Positions 33,246 to 42,576 of a DNA stretch of 64,000 bases are shown here, piece after piece. The stretch covers positions 804,001 through 868,000 of the forward strand of contig NZ_CP015125.1 in assembly GCF_001653755.1 (NCBI RefSeq), written 5' to 3'. The stretch's first letter is position 1; each line of letters starts with the position of its first letter. A program made the position numbers and the translations under genes. This DNA comes from Dokdonia donghaensis DSW-1. Its GTDB lineage: Bacteria; Bacteroidota; Bacteroidia; Flavobacteriales; Flavobacteriaceae. A model generated the notes under the pieces. That model did no database searches, had not been told where the DNA came from, and saw only the letters and a program-made list of their open reading frames with translations.

Positions 33246-34409
33246 TTATCTACTTCTCATAGCTAGAAGTCCAAAAATGGGACCTATAGCGAGAAGTGGT
33301 AAGACATACATAAGTGGTATAAAGGTCTGTAATAATACAAGTGTCTGTATACTTATGATGGTAATCGCAAACCCTATACAATTTACCATTGTTAAAGCGG
33401 TACCTTTTACAGATGGAGCTGCTCGCTGGGCTACTAGTGTAGAAAAAAGTGGTGAGTCTGCAATGACGACCATACCCCAAAAAACGAGAAACACAATGAC
33501 AACTGGGTAATATGCTGTGCTTAATAACAACGGCGCTATAAGGCAGCACATACTAGACAAGAGTAAAAAGAGTTTTGCCATTTTTTGAACTCCTATTTTT
33601 TGTGATAGATATCCACCAGCTACACAAGCAATGGAGCCGGCACCTATAATAATAAATGAATACAAGCTTACAGATAAGCTCGTTTCTGGATGTTGTTTTA
33701 GATAGATTATTAGAATGGCAGGAACCAGCGTCCAGAAGCTGTATAATTCCCACATATGACCTATATATCCTAGTGCGGCCTTATTAAAATTAGGATCTTT
33801 AAATATATCTTTTAGCTGTTTAAAGCTTAAGGCGCTTCCAGCCTTTCTGTACGGTCCGTCTGGCACTAGTAATTGTAATAAAACCCCGCCAAATACTGCG
33901 GTACAAGAGGTAATAATCATCACGGTTTGCCAAGAGATGCTAGATAGCACATCACCCAGCAGGTGAGGAAAAGCGGTGCCTAGCACAAGAGCACCTACCA
34001 GATAGCCTAGCGAGCGACCTAGTCCTTTATCAAAATAATCTGCTGCTATTTTCATCCCTACAGGATATATTCCGGCTAGAAAAAAACCGGTGAGAAATCG
34101 TAATAAGAGCAGTGTAGAGAGCGTGTTACCCTGCCAAATCATAGCAAGGTTAAACAAAGCGCCAGTGGTCGCACAAACTAGAAATACTCTAGAAGGAGAG
34201 AATCTGTCTGCAATGGCAAAAATGGCAAATAGAAGCGTGCCTACTATAAACCCTAGTTGTACAGCAGTTGTAAGATGTGCTACAGCATTTTGATTAAGAT
34301 AAAAATCACTTATAAGCCCAGGCATCACCGCATTACCAGAAAACCATAACGACGTACCACAAAACTGTGCAAAAACAATGGAAGGTAAGATGTGTGGTGC
34401 AGGCTTCAA
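33246..34409 (-). CDS. Major facilitator superfamily transporter
   Basis: The 387-residue protein has about twelve membrane segments and the MFS loop A motif variant FAIFAIADRFSPSRVFLVCA. The start FAQFCGTSLWFSGNAVMPGL and RFLTGFFLAGIYPVGMKIAA place it among MFS permeases annotated as sugar or drug carriers; substrate cannot be told. It is flanked by palindrome copies 12 and 13. It reads in the same direction as the ALDH gene, but a terminator lies between them. Confidence 0.88.
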   Translation of the reverse strand: MKPAPHILPSIVFAQFCGTSLWFSGNAVMPGLISDFYLNQNAVAHLTTAVQLGFIVGTLLFAIFAIADRFSPSRVFLVCATTGALFNLAMIWQGNTLSTLLLLRFLTGFFLAGIYPVGMKIAADYFDKGLGRSLGYLVGALVLGTAFPHLLGDVLSSISWQTVMIITSCTAVFGGVLLQLLVPDGPYRKAGSALSFKQLKDIFKDPNFNKAALGYIGHMWELYSFWTLVPAILIIYLKQHPETSLSVSLYSFIIIGAGSIACVAGGYLSQKIGVQKMAKLFLLLSSMCCLIAPLLLSTAYYPVVIVFLVFWGMVVIADSPLFSTLVAQRAAPSVKGTALTMVNCIGFAITIISIQTLVLLQTFIPLMYVLPLLAIGPIFGLLAMRSR

Positions 34410-34461
34410 AAAATAATCTCGTTCTTAATGTGCTAGAAAGATAACTTATTTGTGCGGGGTG

Positions 34462-34479
34462 ACGCTTTCGCGAAAGCAT
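34462..34479. repeat. 18-bp palindrome copy 13, beside a terminator
   Basis: acgctttcgcgaaagcat, one arm change, three bases from the terminator at 34482. Confidence 0.9.
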
Positions 34480-34481
34480 AA

Positions 34482-34512
34482 AAAAACCGCTTCTATGTAA
34501 GAAACGGTTTTT
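34482..34512 (-). terminator. Terminator after the aldehyde dehydrogenase gene
   Basis: AAAACCG.TTCT and AGAA.CGGTTTT arms, T-run on the minus strand. Confidence 0.8.
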
Positions 34513-34534
34513 AGTACTATTAATAGTGTTTAGT

Positions 34535-36088
34535 CTATAAATCAAACTTGATACCCTGCGCCAGCGGAAGCTCTGTGGTATAGTTTATTGTGTTAGTTTG
34601 TCTTCTCATATATACTTTCCAAGCATCAGATCCAGACTCGCGTCCTCCACCTGTATCTTTCTCACCTCCAAAGGCTCCACCTATCTCTGCGCCAGAGGTA
34701 CCTATATTTACATTTGCAATACCACAGTCTGATCCTGCCGCGCTCAAGAAACGCTCTGCCTCACGTAAGTTATTAGTCATAATTGCAGACGATAGACCTT
34801 GTGCTACACCATTTTGTAACTCTAGTGCGTCTATAACGTCTCCAGTATATTTTAATAAGTATAAAACAGGAGCAAATGTCTCGTGCTGTACAATCTCAAA
34901 CTGATTACTAGCTTCGGCTATTGCTGGTTTTACATAGCAACCGCTCTCATAACCTTCACCAGTAAGAACACCACCTTCTACAATGATGTTACCACCTTCT
35001 GCTACCACACGCTCTAGGGCGTTATTATAATTTGCAACAGCATCTGTATCTATAAGTGGCCCTACGTGGTTGTTTTCATCTAGTGGGTTACCTATGCGTA
35101 ATTGACCATATGCTTTTACAATAGCATCTTTTACCGTATCATACACACTCTCGTGTATAATAAGACGACGTGTAGATGTACATCTTTGTCCTGCAGTACC
35201 TACCGCTCCAAAAACGGCACCTATAACGGTCATCTTAATATCTGCATCTGGCGTAACGATTATAGCATTGTTACCACCCAGTTCCAGAAGCGATGTACCT
35301 AGACGCTCTCCTACAGTAGCAGATACAATCTTACCCATACGTGTAGATCCAGTAGCAGATACTAGTGGTACACGCTTATCTGTAGTCATCATTTCTCCTA
35401 CTTTGTAATCTCCATTTATAAGACAAGAGATACCTTCTGGCATATCATTTGCCTTGAGCACCTCTGCGATAATGTTTTGACAAGCAACACCACAAAGCGG
35501 TGTTTTTTCTGATGGTTTCCACACACATACATCACCACATACCCAAGCAAGAGCCGTGTTCCAAGCCCATACTGCTACAGGAAAGTTAAAGGCAGATATA
35601 ATACCTACCACACCTAGTGGATGGTATTGCTCATACATTCTGTGGCCTGGTCTTTCTGAGTGCATTGTAAGACCGTGTAACTGGCGTGATAGCCCCACCG
35701 CAAAGTCACAGATGTCTATCATCTCTTGTACTTCACCTAGACCTTCTTGATATGATTTACCCATCTCGTAAGAAACGAGCTTTCCTAGCGGCTCTTTTAC
35801 CTCACGTAGCTTGTTACCAAACTGGCGTACAAGTTCTCCACGAGCAGGAGCGGGCATTGTTCTAAAATCTTTAAACGCGGCTGTAGCTGCGCTCATTACC
35901 GTCTCATAATCTTCTTTTGTAGTGGTTTTTACTTTACCTATAAGTTGACCATCTACTGGTGAGTGTGATTCAATAATCTCACCGTTACCAAAGTTTTTTT
36001 GACCCGTTGAGGTTCCTTCATTTATGGCAGAAAGTCCGAGGATTTTCATCGCTTCGTCCATTCCAAAATCTTTTGCTACTGTGCTCAT
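34535..36088 (-). CDS. ALDH7-type aldehyde dehydrogenase
   Basis: The 517-residue protein has the aldehyde dehydrogenase catalytic residues: Glu in LLELGGNNAIIVTPDADIKM and Cys in GTAGQRCTSTRRLIIHE. NAD-binding is marked by GSTRMGKIVS. Long length and motifs such as FGAVGTAGQRCTSTRR and GAEIGGAFGGEKDTGGGRES place it with the ALDH7 (alpha-aminoadipic semialdehyde dehydrogenase) branch. Members oxidise aminoadipic or related semialdehydes. It lies beside 3-hydroxyanthranilate dioxygenase, so a role in tryptophan or lysine breakdown is possible but not proved. Confidence 0.9.
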   Translation of the reverse strand: MSTVAKDFGMDEAMKILGLSAINEGTSTGQKNFGNGEIIESHSPVDGQLIGKVKTTTKEDYETVMSAATAAFKDFRTMPAPARGELVRQFGNKLREVKEPLGKLVSYEMGKSYQEGLGEVQEMIDICDFAVGLSRQLHGLTMHSERPGHRMYEQYHPLGVVGIISAFNFPVAVWAWNTALAWVCGDVCVWKPSEKTPLCGVACQNIIAEVLKANDMPEGISCLINGDYKVGEMMTTDKRVPLVSATGSTRMGKIVSATVGERLGTSLLELGGNNAIIVTPDADIKMTVIGAVFGAVGTAGQRCTSTRRLIIHESVYDTVKDAIVKAYGQLRIGNPLDENNHVGPLIDTDAVANYNNALERVVAEGGNIIVEGGVLTGEGYESGCYVKPAIAEASNQFEIVQHETFAPVLYLLKYTGDVIDALELQNGVAQGLSSAIMTNNLREAERFLSAAGSDCGIANVNIGTSGAEIGGAFGGEKDTGGGRESGSDAWKVYMRRQTNTINYTTELPLAQGIKFDL

Positions 36089-36224
36089 CGTTTTTTTATG
36101 AATAACTGAGATAAGAAAACCGGTAAAGCTGCCTTACTCAAGGGTTAATATCTATTTATACTTCTCAAATATATGTGAGATGTCTATGTGAGTCAAATCT
36201 AAGAATAATTCAAAGGTTTCCATA

Positions 36225-36252
36225 AAAAAGGGCGTATTATTAAATACACCCT
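36225..36252 (-). terminator. Terminator after the 3-hydroxyanthranilate dioxygenase gene
   Basis: AGGG.GTATT and AATAC.CCCT arms with a run of six T on the minus strand. Confidence 0.75.
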
Positions 36253-36273
36253 AAAAATTATTCTGTTTTTTTA

Positions 36274-36810
36274 TCAATCTGCTGTAAAACGTTCATCTAC
36301 TTCCATCACCGTACCGCAGTTGTCGCACGTTCTAAGCTCCTCACTATTATAGAAGTCCTTAAAATGTGACTGGAAGTCTTTTTCTACATCGTGAAGTTTA
36401 AAATATACCTCGTGTAGTTTGTTATTACAATTGTCACAGTACCATAAAAGACCGTCTGTTCCTTCTAGGTCTAGTCTTTTACGTTCTACTACGAGTCCTA
36501 TTGAGTTGTCGTGACGTACTGGTGAGTGTGGTACCCCAGCTGGGTGCAAGTACATATCACCCGGACCTAATTTCATCGTGCGCTTTACACCTTCGTCTTG
36601 TACGTGCACCTCAATGTGTCCTTCTAGTTGAAAAAAGAGTTCTTCGGTCTCGTTATAGTGATAGTCTTTTCTGGCATTTGGTCCACCTACAATCATAACG
36701 ATATAGTCACCGGCGTCTTTGTAAAGGTTTTTATTGCCTACGGGTGGTTTAAGAAGGTCCCTGTTTTCTTCTATCCATTTATTTAAATTAAAGGGAGGTG
36801 CTATGGCCAT
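36274..36810 (-). CDS. nbaC: 3-hydroxyanthranilate 3,4-dioxygenase
   Basis: The enzyme opens the ring of 3-hydroxyanthranilate, giving the precursor of quinolinate in the kynurenine route to NAD. The 178-residue cupin has RKDYHYNETEELFFQLEGHI with the iron ligands His and Glu, and the second His in MYLHPAGVPHSPVR. A C-terminal rubredoxin-like metal site is formed by CDNC (about 125) and CDNC (about 162), as in bacterial homologues. Length and motifs are complete. No other kynurenine-pathway gene lies in the window apart from the nearby ALDH. Confidence 0.93.
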   Translation of the reverse strand: MAIAPPFNLNKWIEENRDLLKPPVGNKNLYKDAGDYIVMIVGGPNARKDYHYNETEELFFQLEGHIEVHVQDEGVKRTMKLGPGDMYLHPAGVPHSPVRHDNSIGLVVERKRLDLEGTDGLLWYCDNCNNKLHEVYFKLHDVEKDFQSHFKDFYNSEELRTCDNCGTVMEVDERFTAD

Positions 36811-36850
36811 ATGTGTCTTATTTAGTTACTATAAAAGTACAAAAAGTAGT

Positions 36851-36868
36851 ACGCTTTCGCGAAAGCGT
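36851..36868. repeat. 18-bp palindrome copy 14, beside a terminator
   Basis: Perfect acgctttcgcgaaagcgt, immediately next to the A/T run of the terminator at 36869. Confidence 0.95.
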
Positions 36869-36906
36869 AAAAAAAACATCCCCACCTACTATAGCAGGTG
36901 GGGATG
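36869..36906 (-). terminator. Terminator after the CAP-domain gene
   Basis: CATCCCCACCT/AGGTGGGGATG hairpin with eight T residues on the minus strand. Confidence 0.92.
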
Positions 36907-36934
36907 ATAATCAAAAGATTTGGGGTTTTTTATG

Positions 36935-37432
36935 TTATCTAAAGAATAGTTGTGTGTAATATGGGATACCCATCTCATTCTTTACGATACCTATACCTGT
37001 ATGTGTGTAATCACCTTCTAGTGCTTCTTTATGTGCTGGACTCCCTAACCATCCCTGTACTACAGACTCTGCGTCCATATAACCGTATGCTACGTTTTCG
37101 CTTACTATGTGAGCACCGCTTTGTTGTAACATTGCTGAGCGCTCATAGAAGTTATCGTGACTAGGCTGACTTTGTACCACCATATAATTAGAGTGACCTA
37201 CAGCAAGATCTTCAGAATAGTTGTGCCACTGAAGTTCATTAAGACCTAAAGTTGCCCTATGAGCATTTAATACTGCAAGAACCTCCTGGGCTAATTCGAT
37301 GTCGTTTTCAACATCAACTGGAGCTTCAAGATTAGAAGTCAGGTCTTCTGACTCGTTAATTGGATCGGTACTGCAAGAGCAGATAAGTAGCATTGCTGCA
37401 AAAAAGCAGAGACTTTGGTTAATCAGTTTCAT
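36935..37432 (-). CDS. CAP-domain (SCP-like) lipoprotein
   Basis: The 165-residue protein has a lipoprotein signal (MLLICSC; Cys18 or Cys20) and a CAP/SCP domain: VLNAHRATLGLNELQWHNYS, LAVGHSNYMV, SENVAYGYMDAESVVQGWLG, SPAHKEALEGDYTHTGIGIV. The HSxxM and HxxxL His positions match the conserved cleft of the CAP family. CAP proteins are secreted and of varied role, some proteases or lipid binders. It is monocistronic. Confidence 0.88.
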   Translation of the reverse strand: MKLINQSLCFFAAMLLICSCSTDPINESEDLTSNLEAPVDVENDIELAQEVLAVLNAHRATLGLNELQWHNYSEDLAVGHSNYMVVQSQPSHDNFYERSAMLQQSGAHIVSENVAYGYMDAESVVQGWLGSPAHKEALEGDYTHTGIGIVKNEMGIPYYTQLFFR

Positions 37433-37632
37433 AATTTGGGGTTATGAGTTATGACTGCAAGATAAAAATAATTTGCACTTAATCGTACACTCTGTGTATT
37501 TAATCGATGAAATACACAAAAAATGTAGTTTTTTTAAAATATACAAGTAGGAAGTGCCTGTATTCATCACTTTTGAGCCGTTCAAATGCTTCTTTCTCCT
37601 TATATTAGACCTATATATTTTAGTAAAAGCCT

Positions 37633-38703
37633 ATGAAAAAGTTAGTTACCCTTGTTATGTTGTCTTTAATTGTATGTTCTTGCGATATGCCTGTTAAGGA
37701 AAAAGAGGATAAGATTAATACATCATCTATGCCTGCAGATCAAAAGTTTGGTCTTGTTATACACGGAGGAGCAGGTACCATTCTTAAAAAAAATATGACC
37801 GACTCTCTTGAGAGGGCATATCGAGCAAAACTTGATGAGGCTACAAGAGCGGGACATAAGGTGCTCTCTGATGGAGGCACGAGTATGGAGGCGGTGACGG
37901 CAGCTATCAATATTATGGAGGATAGCCCTCTTTTTAACGCTGGAAAGGGTGCTGTATTTACACACGATGGTACAAATGAGCTAGATGCAAGTGTGATGGA
38001 TGGTGAGACCCTTAATGCTGGTGCCATATCTGGTGTAACTACAGTAAAAAACCCTATAGACCTGGCAGTAGCTGTAATGAATAAATCTGAGCACGTGATG
38101 CTTAGTGCAAAAGGAGCAGAGCAGTTTGCAGCAGAGCAAGGACTTGAGATAGTAGATCCTTCTTATTTTTATACAGAGAGAAGGTATAAATCGCTTCAAA
38201 AAATAATAGATAAAGAAAAAACGCAACTCGATCACGATCTAGATAAAAAGGTCACGTTTATGGATCCTTTTATAAAGGATAGTAAATACGGTACTGTAGG
38301 TTGTGCAGCACTAGATAAGTATGGTAATCTCGCAGCAGGTACCTCTACAGGAGGAATGACTAATAAAAAGTATAACCGCATAGGAGATGCACCTATTATA
38401 GGAGCAGGTACATATGCAAATAATGCAAGTTGTGCGGTAAGTAGTACTGGATGGGGAGAGTTCTTTATGCGTGGTATGGTAGCACACGATATTGCTGCTA
38501 TTATGGAGTATAAGGAAGTTACATTACAAGAAGCAGCAGAAGAGGTGATCCAGAAAAAACTTATAGACCTAGGCGGTACGGGAGGAATTGTATCTATAGA
38601 TAGAGATGGTAATGTTGCAATGGAGTTTAATACAGCAGGGATGTACCGTGCACATATGAATGCTGCTGGAGAGATAGATATAAAAATTTATAAGAACAAC
38701 TAG
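37633..38703 (+). CDS. iaaA: Isoaspartyl peptidase/L-asparaginase (Ntn hydrolase)
   Basis: The 356-residue precursor is a plant-type asparaginase. A lipoprotein signal (LIVCSC) precedes GLVIHGGAGTILKKNMTDSL. Self-cleavage is expected before Thr221 in KYGTVGCAALDKYGNLAAGT, with the catalytic Thr becoming the N-terminus of the beta chain; IGDAPIIGAGTYANN and GGTGGIVSIDRDGNVAMEFN are further family motifs. The enzyme removes isoaspartyl residues or splits asparagine outside the cytoplasm. It leads a compact plus-strand group with the zinc-ribbon gene (one base away) and a GNAT gene. Confidence 0.93.
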   Translation: MKKLVTLVMLSLIVCSCDMPVKEKEDKINTSSMPADQKFGLVIHGGAGTILKKNMTDSLERAYRAKLDEATRAGHKVLSDGGTSMEAVTAAINIMEDSPLFNAGKGAVFTHDGTNELDASVMDGETLNAGAISGVTTVKNPIDLAVAVMNKSEHVMLSAKGAEQFAAEQGLEIVDPSYFYTERRYKSLQKIIDKEKTQLDHDLDKKVTFMDPFIKDSKYGTVGCAALDKYGNLAAGTSTGGMTNKKYNRIGDAPIIGAGTYANNASCAVSSTGWGEFFMRGMVAHDIAAIMEYKEVTLQEAAEEVIQKKLIDLGGTGGIVSIDRDGNVAMEFNTAGMYRAHMNAAGEIDIKIYKNN

Positions 38704-38704
38704 T

Positions 38705-39055
38705 ATGGATAGAGCGTGTCCAGAATGTGGAGATAAAATTATAGGTAGGGCAGATAAGAAGTACTGTAGCTCATCTTGTCGCAACTCTCATAATAATAGT
38801 CAAAACAAGGACTCAAAAAATATGATGCGCAACATAAATAACCGGTTGCGCAAAAACTACCGTATATTAGAAAAACTCAACCCAGAAGAAAAAACAAAAA
38901 CTACTAAGGCAAAACTAAATGCAGCGGGTTTTGACTTTAATTATTTTACAAGCATTTACACGACTAAAGCAGGTACTATATACTACTTTATATATGACCA
39001 AGGATATTTACCGCTAGATGGTGACTTTTACGCACTCGTAAAAAGAAAGAATTAA
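38705..39055 (+). CDS. Small zinc-ribbon protein
   Basis: The 116-residue product begins with four cysteines, CPEC and CSSSC (residues 5-26), that form a zinc ribbon as in DUF2116-like small proteins. A basic helix (MRNINNRLRKNYRIL) follows, then a C-terminal domain ending FIYDQGYLPLDGDFYALVKR. It is a conserved flavobacterial family of unknown role, likely nucleic-acid binding by ribbon and charge. It sits one base after the asparaginase stop and one base before the GNAT start. Confidence 0.75.
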   Translation: MDRACPECGDKIIGRADKKYCSSSCRNSHNNSQNKDSKNMMRNINNRLRKNYRILEKLNPEEKTKTTKAKLNAAGFDFNYFTSIYTTKAGTIYYFIYDQGYLPLDGDFYALVKRKN

Positions 39056-39056
39056 T

Positions 39057-39584
39057 ATGAAAATCTACGCCGAAACTAAAAACCTAATCCTTAGGGAGAT
39101 TGTCATAGAGGATACAGGAGATATGTATCGCTTGGACAGTGATCCCTTGGTACATAAATATCTAGGTAATAAACCTATAAGTTGTATGGGTAAAGCAAGG
39201 GCATATGTAGATTACATACGTATGCAGTATGAAACTTATGGCATAGGCCGCTGGGCAGCTATCGAAAAATCTACAGGTGACTGGATAGGGTGGACCGGCT
39301 TAAAAATGAATTTTGAAAACGAGATGAACGGTCATACAGATTTTTATGATATAGGTTATCGCTTTATGCCACAATACTGGGGTAAGGGTTATGCAACAGA
39401 GTCATCTATAGCCGCTAGAGATTACTTTTTTGAAAACTTCACTGGCAAAAAACTGTGCGGTATGGCAGAGCTGGGCAACGGCGCCTCTTGCCGTGTGCTT
39501 GAAAAAATAGGACTAGAGCGCAAAGATAATTTTATCTACGAGCCAGAAAATATAGAGCTAGCTTGGTTTGAAAAATCAATGTAA
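39057..39584 (+). CDS. GNAT-family N-acetyltransferase
   Basis: The 175-residue protein is a RimJ/RimL-type acetyltransferase: TKNLILREIVIEDTGDMYRL at the start, then ETYGIGRWAAIEKSTGDWIG, the acetyl-CoA-binding motif YWGKGYATESSIAARDYFFE (Q/RxxGxG/A-like), and GNGASCRVLEKIGLERKDNF. Acceptor unknown. It is the third gene of the asparaginase group and converges on the CBS gene one base away. Confidence 0.9.
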   Translation: MKIYAETKNLILREIVIEDTGDMYRLDSDPLVHKYLGNKPISCMGKARAYVDYIRMQYETYGIGRWAAIEKSTGDWIGWTGLKMNFENEMNGHTDFYDIGYRFMPQYWGKGYATESSIAARDYFFENFTGKKLCGMAELGNGASCRVLEKIGLERKDNFIYEPENIELAWFEKSM

Positions 39585-39585
39585 T

Positions 39586-40050
39586 CTATTTCCAAGTCTG
39601 ACCATTAAGCTCTAGAGCCGCTTTAAGGACATCTTTCTGGCTTATCTGGCCTACTAGTTTACCATTTTCTACAATAGGGAAGCGTCTATGTTTTGATTCC
39701 AAAAATTTATTTGCCGCATCAAAAACATTCATATTACCATCTATAGTATCTACATTAGACACCATATGATTGCTCACTTTCATATTATCCATAGGCATAT
39801 TATAATATCTACTCTCTGAGATTTGCTTCATACAGTCGCCCTCAGAAATTATCCCTAGTAGTTCATTTTGTTCATTTACCACGGGACCACCAGATATTTT
39901 ATGCTTTATAAGACTATTCATTACCTCAAGAACAGATTGATCTGGAGAGAAGGTGATGAGTTTTCGGCTCATATAATCGCTTACTTTTATATCTGTTGCA
40001 GTGCTTTTTACTTCTTTTGCACGTTTACCCATAAAACTTTTAATTGCCAT
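39586..40050 (-). CDS. CBS-domain protein
   Basis: The 154-residue protein is almost wholly two CBS domains: MSRKLITFSPDQSVLEVMNS ... GGPVVNEQNELLGIISEGDC (about 27-80) and NVDTIDGNMNVFDAANKFLE ... RRFPIVENGKLVGQISQKDV (about 95-150). Such pairs bind adenine nucleotides and sense energy state. No enzyme or channel domain is fused, so it may act on a partner that is not visible here. Confidence 0.9.
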   Translation of the reverse strand: MAIKSFMGKRAKEVKSTATDIKVSDYMSRKLITFSPDQSVLEVMNSLIKHKISGGPVVNEQNELLGIISEGDCMKQISESRYYNMPMDNMKVSNHMVSNVDTIDGNMNVFDAANKFLESKHRRFPIVENGKLVGQISQKDVLKAALELNGQTWK

Positions 40051-40105
40051 AACTATCTGATTTTGTTGTCTTAAAGTTAGTCATTTATATTTAATAAGTT
40101 GTGTT

Positions 40106-40123
40106 ACGCTTTCGCGAAAGCGT
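40106..40123. repeat. 18-bp palindrome copy 15, in the promoter region of the M28 gene
   Basis: Perfect acgctttcgcgaaagcgt, placed 13 bases before the candidate -7 box at 40136. Confidence 0.95.
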
Positions 40124-40135
40124 ACTCCAAACCTA

Positions 40136-40143
40136 TAAATTTG
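40136..40143 (+). promoter_or_regulatory. Candidate -7 box for the M28 peptidase gene
   Basis: TAAATTTG matches TAnnTTTG, 28 bases before the ATG. Where a -33 box would lie, the palindrome copy 15 is found instead. Confidence 0.4.
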
Positions 40144-40171
40144 TATTTTACAAGCACCAAACCAATAGCAA

Positions 40172-42535
40172 ATGAAACGCCTTAAACATTTCTTCTCATT
40201 ATTTGTACTCCTCTTTCTTGTGTGGTTAAGCTTTAAATCGCTTTTACCAGAGACGGCATCTTCTGGAGATGTACCACTCACTGAGTTCTCTACAGAACGT
40301 GCAATGAGCCAACTCAAAGTAATCTCTCAAAAACCTCACTATGTAGGGTCACCTGCACACGCAGAAGTGCGTGGGTATATTATAGATGAGCTTAAGAAAC
40401 TAGGTCTTGAGACTTCTGTGCAAGAGGGATATGTACTAGACTCTTGGTGGGGATCAAGTACCTTAGTAAAGCCAAAAAATATAGTGGCACGTTATAAAGG
40501 AACCGGCACGGGTAAGGCAGTATTATTAATGTCGCATTATGATAGTGCTCCACATAGTAAGTCTCACGGGGCGAGCGATGCGGGGTCTGGAGTGGTGACT
40601 GTGTTAGAAAGTTTAAGAGCCTATCTAGCAGCTGGAGTTGAGCCAGAAAATGATATTATCGTGCTATTTACAGACTCTGAAGAGTTAGGTCTAGACGGTG
40701 CTACGTTATTTGTAAAAGAACACCCTTGGGCAAAAGATGTGGGTATTGCCTTAAACTTTGAAGCTAGAGGCTCTTCTGGACCTTCTAATATGATTGTGGA
40801 GACTAATGGGGGTAATGAAAATCTCATTAAAGAGTTTGAGAAGGCTGGACTTGAGTACCCCGTGGCTACATCATTAATGTATAGTATATATAAAATGCTA
40901 CCTAATGATACAGACTCTACAGTGCTCCGTGAAGATGGTGATATACCAGGTTTTTTCTTTGCTTTTATAGACAGTCATTATAATTATCATACGGTAAATG
41001 ATAATGTAAATAACCTTGACCCGCGCACACTTGAGCATCAAGGACAGTACTTGCTGCCGCTTATAAAGCATTTTGCTCAAGTAGATTTATCTACTATAAA
41101 GTCTACTCAAGATCGAGTTTACTTTGATACACCACTATTTACCTTTGTTTCATATCCGTTTGCTTGGGTATTACCTATGGCTATTATTGCCTTGGTAGTG
41201 TTCATACTTTTATTAATTAAAGGTTTTAGAGATAAAAAGTTAAGGGGAGGTCCTGTAGGGCGAGGTTTTTTAGCACTTTTTATTTCCCTAGGATGTGCTT
41301 TACTACTTCTACAAATATTTGTGTGGTTAATGCCATCATTATACCCTCAGTATAATGATATGTTGCCAGTATTTATTTATAATGGTCACTGGTATACGAT
41401 TGCTTTTGTGATGATGTCACTAGCGTTTAGCTTCGGCGTATATAGTCGTTTATGTAAACTAGAACATACAGTAAGTACTTATGTAGCCCCACTTGCTTTG
41501 TGGGTTATTATAAATATACTGGTCGCTATATATCTCAAAGGGGCTGGCTACTTTATTATTCCATTATTATTTGGCCTTGTAGCCTTTTTTATAATGATCA
41601 AGCAAAAGAAACTAAGCGTTATTTTAATGCTGCTTTTAGTAGCGCCAGGGATATTTGTTTTTTCACCTTTAGTACAATTCTTTCCTGTAGGTTTAGGACC
41701 ATCTGCATACTGGATTTCTATACTTTTTACAGTGCTAGTATTTGGTTTATCATTACCCGTAATTGGCTATTACAAGAGTAAGCGCTTTTTAGGTTATATA
41801 GGTTTAATACTTACGTTTGTATTTTTAGGAGTAGCACACGCAAAGTCTGATTATACACAGGAACGACAAAAGCCTAATAGCTTATTATATTATCAAAATG
41901 ATAGTGATAGTAATGCTTACTGGGTCACCTATGATGATTATATAGATAATTGGGTAGAGGGATATCTAGGGTCTAACCCCAAAGCTGCCAGTGAGTATAT
42001 CACAAATGCTTCTGGAAGCAAGTATAATACTTCCTTTAGCTATGCAAAGGAAACCTCAGTTATAGACCTTGAAGAAACTATCATTATCAAAGAAAAGGAT
42101 GAGGTTGTAGATGGAAATAGAGAGGTAACGTTGAGCATAAGACCACAGCGACGTATTAATAGAATACGCCTCTTCGCAGATAAGGACACACCATTTAAAA
42201 TGCTATCTTATAACAAGAAGGAGTACAAGCCAGATAGCACAGAGACCTTATATAAAAAACGTAGGACAAATGCGCTATTAAGTTATTATATGGGTGAAGG
42301 TGAAGAGCTAGAATTTAGCTTTACAATACCCGCAGGAGCAGATCCAAAAATAAGTTTTAGAGAATACTCTTTTGACTTACTCGAGCATCCTAAATTTACT
42401 GTCTCAACAAGACCAAAGACAATGATGCCAAAACCCTTTATAGTAAACGATGCAATTATACAAGAACGCGTCATAAACGTAGATGAACTAGCCTTTGCTA
42501 CTTCTCAAAACGACACATTGCAATTACAAGAATAA
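40172..42535 (+). CDS. M28 metallopeptidase with polytopic membrane domain
   Basis: The 787-residue protein has an N-terminal membrane helix, an M28 aminopeptidase domain (about 40-310) with metal ligands in LMSHYDSAPHSKSHGASDAG, LFTDSEELGLDGATLF, NFEARGSSGP and SHYNYHTVNDN, then about eight membrane segments (about 330-550) and a soluble C-terminal domain of about 230 residues. The plan resembles ERMP1-type membrane aminopeptidases. Metal-site residues look intact, so it should be active at the periplasmic face. Confidence 0.88.
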   Translation: MKRLKHFFSLFVLLFLVWLSFKSLLPETASSGDVPLTEFSTERAMSQLKVISQKPHYVGSPAHAEVRGYIIDELKKLGLETSVQEGYVLDSWWGSSTLVKPKNIVARYKGTGTGKAVLLMSHYDSAPHSKSHGASDAGSGVVTVLESLRAYLAAGVEPENDIIVLFTDSEELGLDGATLFVKEHPWAKDVGIALNFEARGSSGPSNMIVETNGGNENLIKEFEKAGLEYPVATSLMYSIYKMLPNDTDSTVLREDGDIPGFFFAFIDSHYNYHTVNDNVNNLDPRTLEHQGQYLLPLIKHFAQVDLSTIKSTQDRVYFDTPLFTFVSYPFAWVLPMAIIALVVFILLLIKGFRDKKLRGGPVGRGFLALFISLGCALLLLQIFVWLMPSLYPQYNDMLPVFIYNGHWYTIAFVMMSLAFSFGVYSRLCKLEHTVSTYVAPLALWVIINILVAIYLKGAGYFIIPLLFGLVAFFIMIKQKKLSVILMLLLVAPGIFVFSPLVQFFPVGLGPSAYWISILFTVLVFGLSLPVIGYYKSKRFLGYIGLILTFVFLGVAHAKSDYTQERQKPNSLLYYQNDSDSNAYWVTYDDYIDNWVEGYLGSNPKAASEYITNASGSKYNTSFSYAKETSVIDLEETIIIKEKDEVVDGNREVTLSIRPQRRINRIRLFADKDTPFKMLSYNKKEYKPDSTETLYKKRRTNALLSYYMGEGEELEFSFTIPAGADPKISFREYSFDLLEHPKFTVSTRPKTMMPKPFIVNDAIIQERVINVDELAFATSQNDTLQLQE

Positions 42536-42576
42536 TAATTGCCTTTTTATATAATCCCTATATGCAGGGAAAGCCT

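Noticed and set aside
33208..33510. A plus-strand frame of about 100 codons starting MRLRFRESV over the end of the MFS gene
   Set aside because: It begins in the palindrome and runs antisense to a well-supported MFS gene with no family match.
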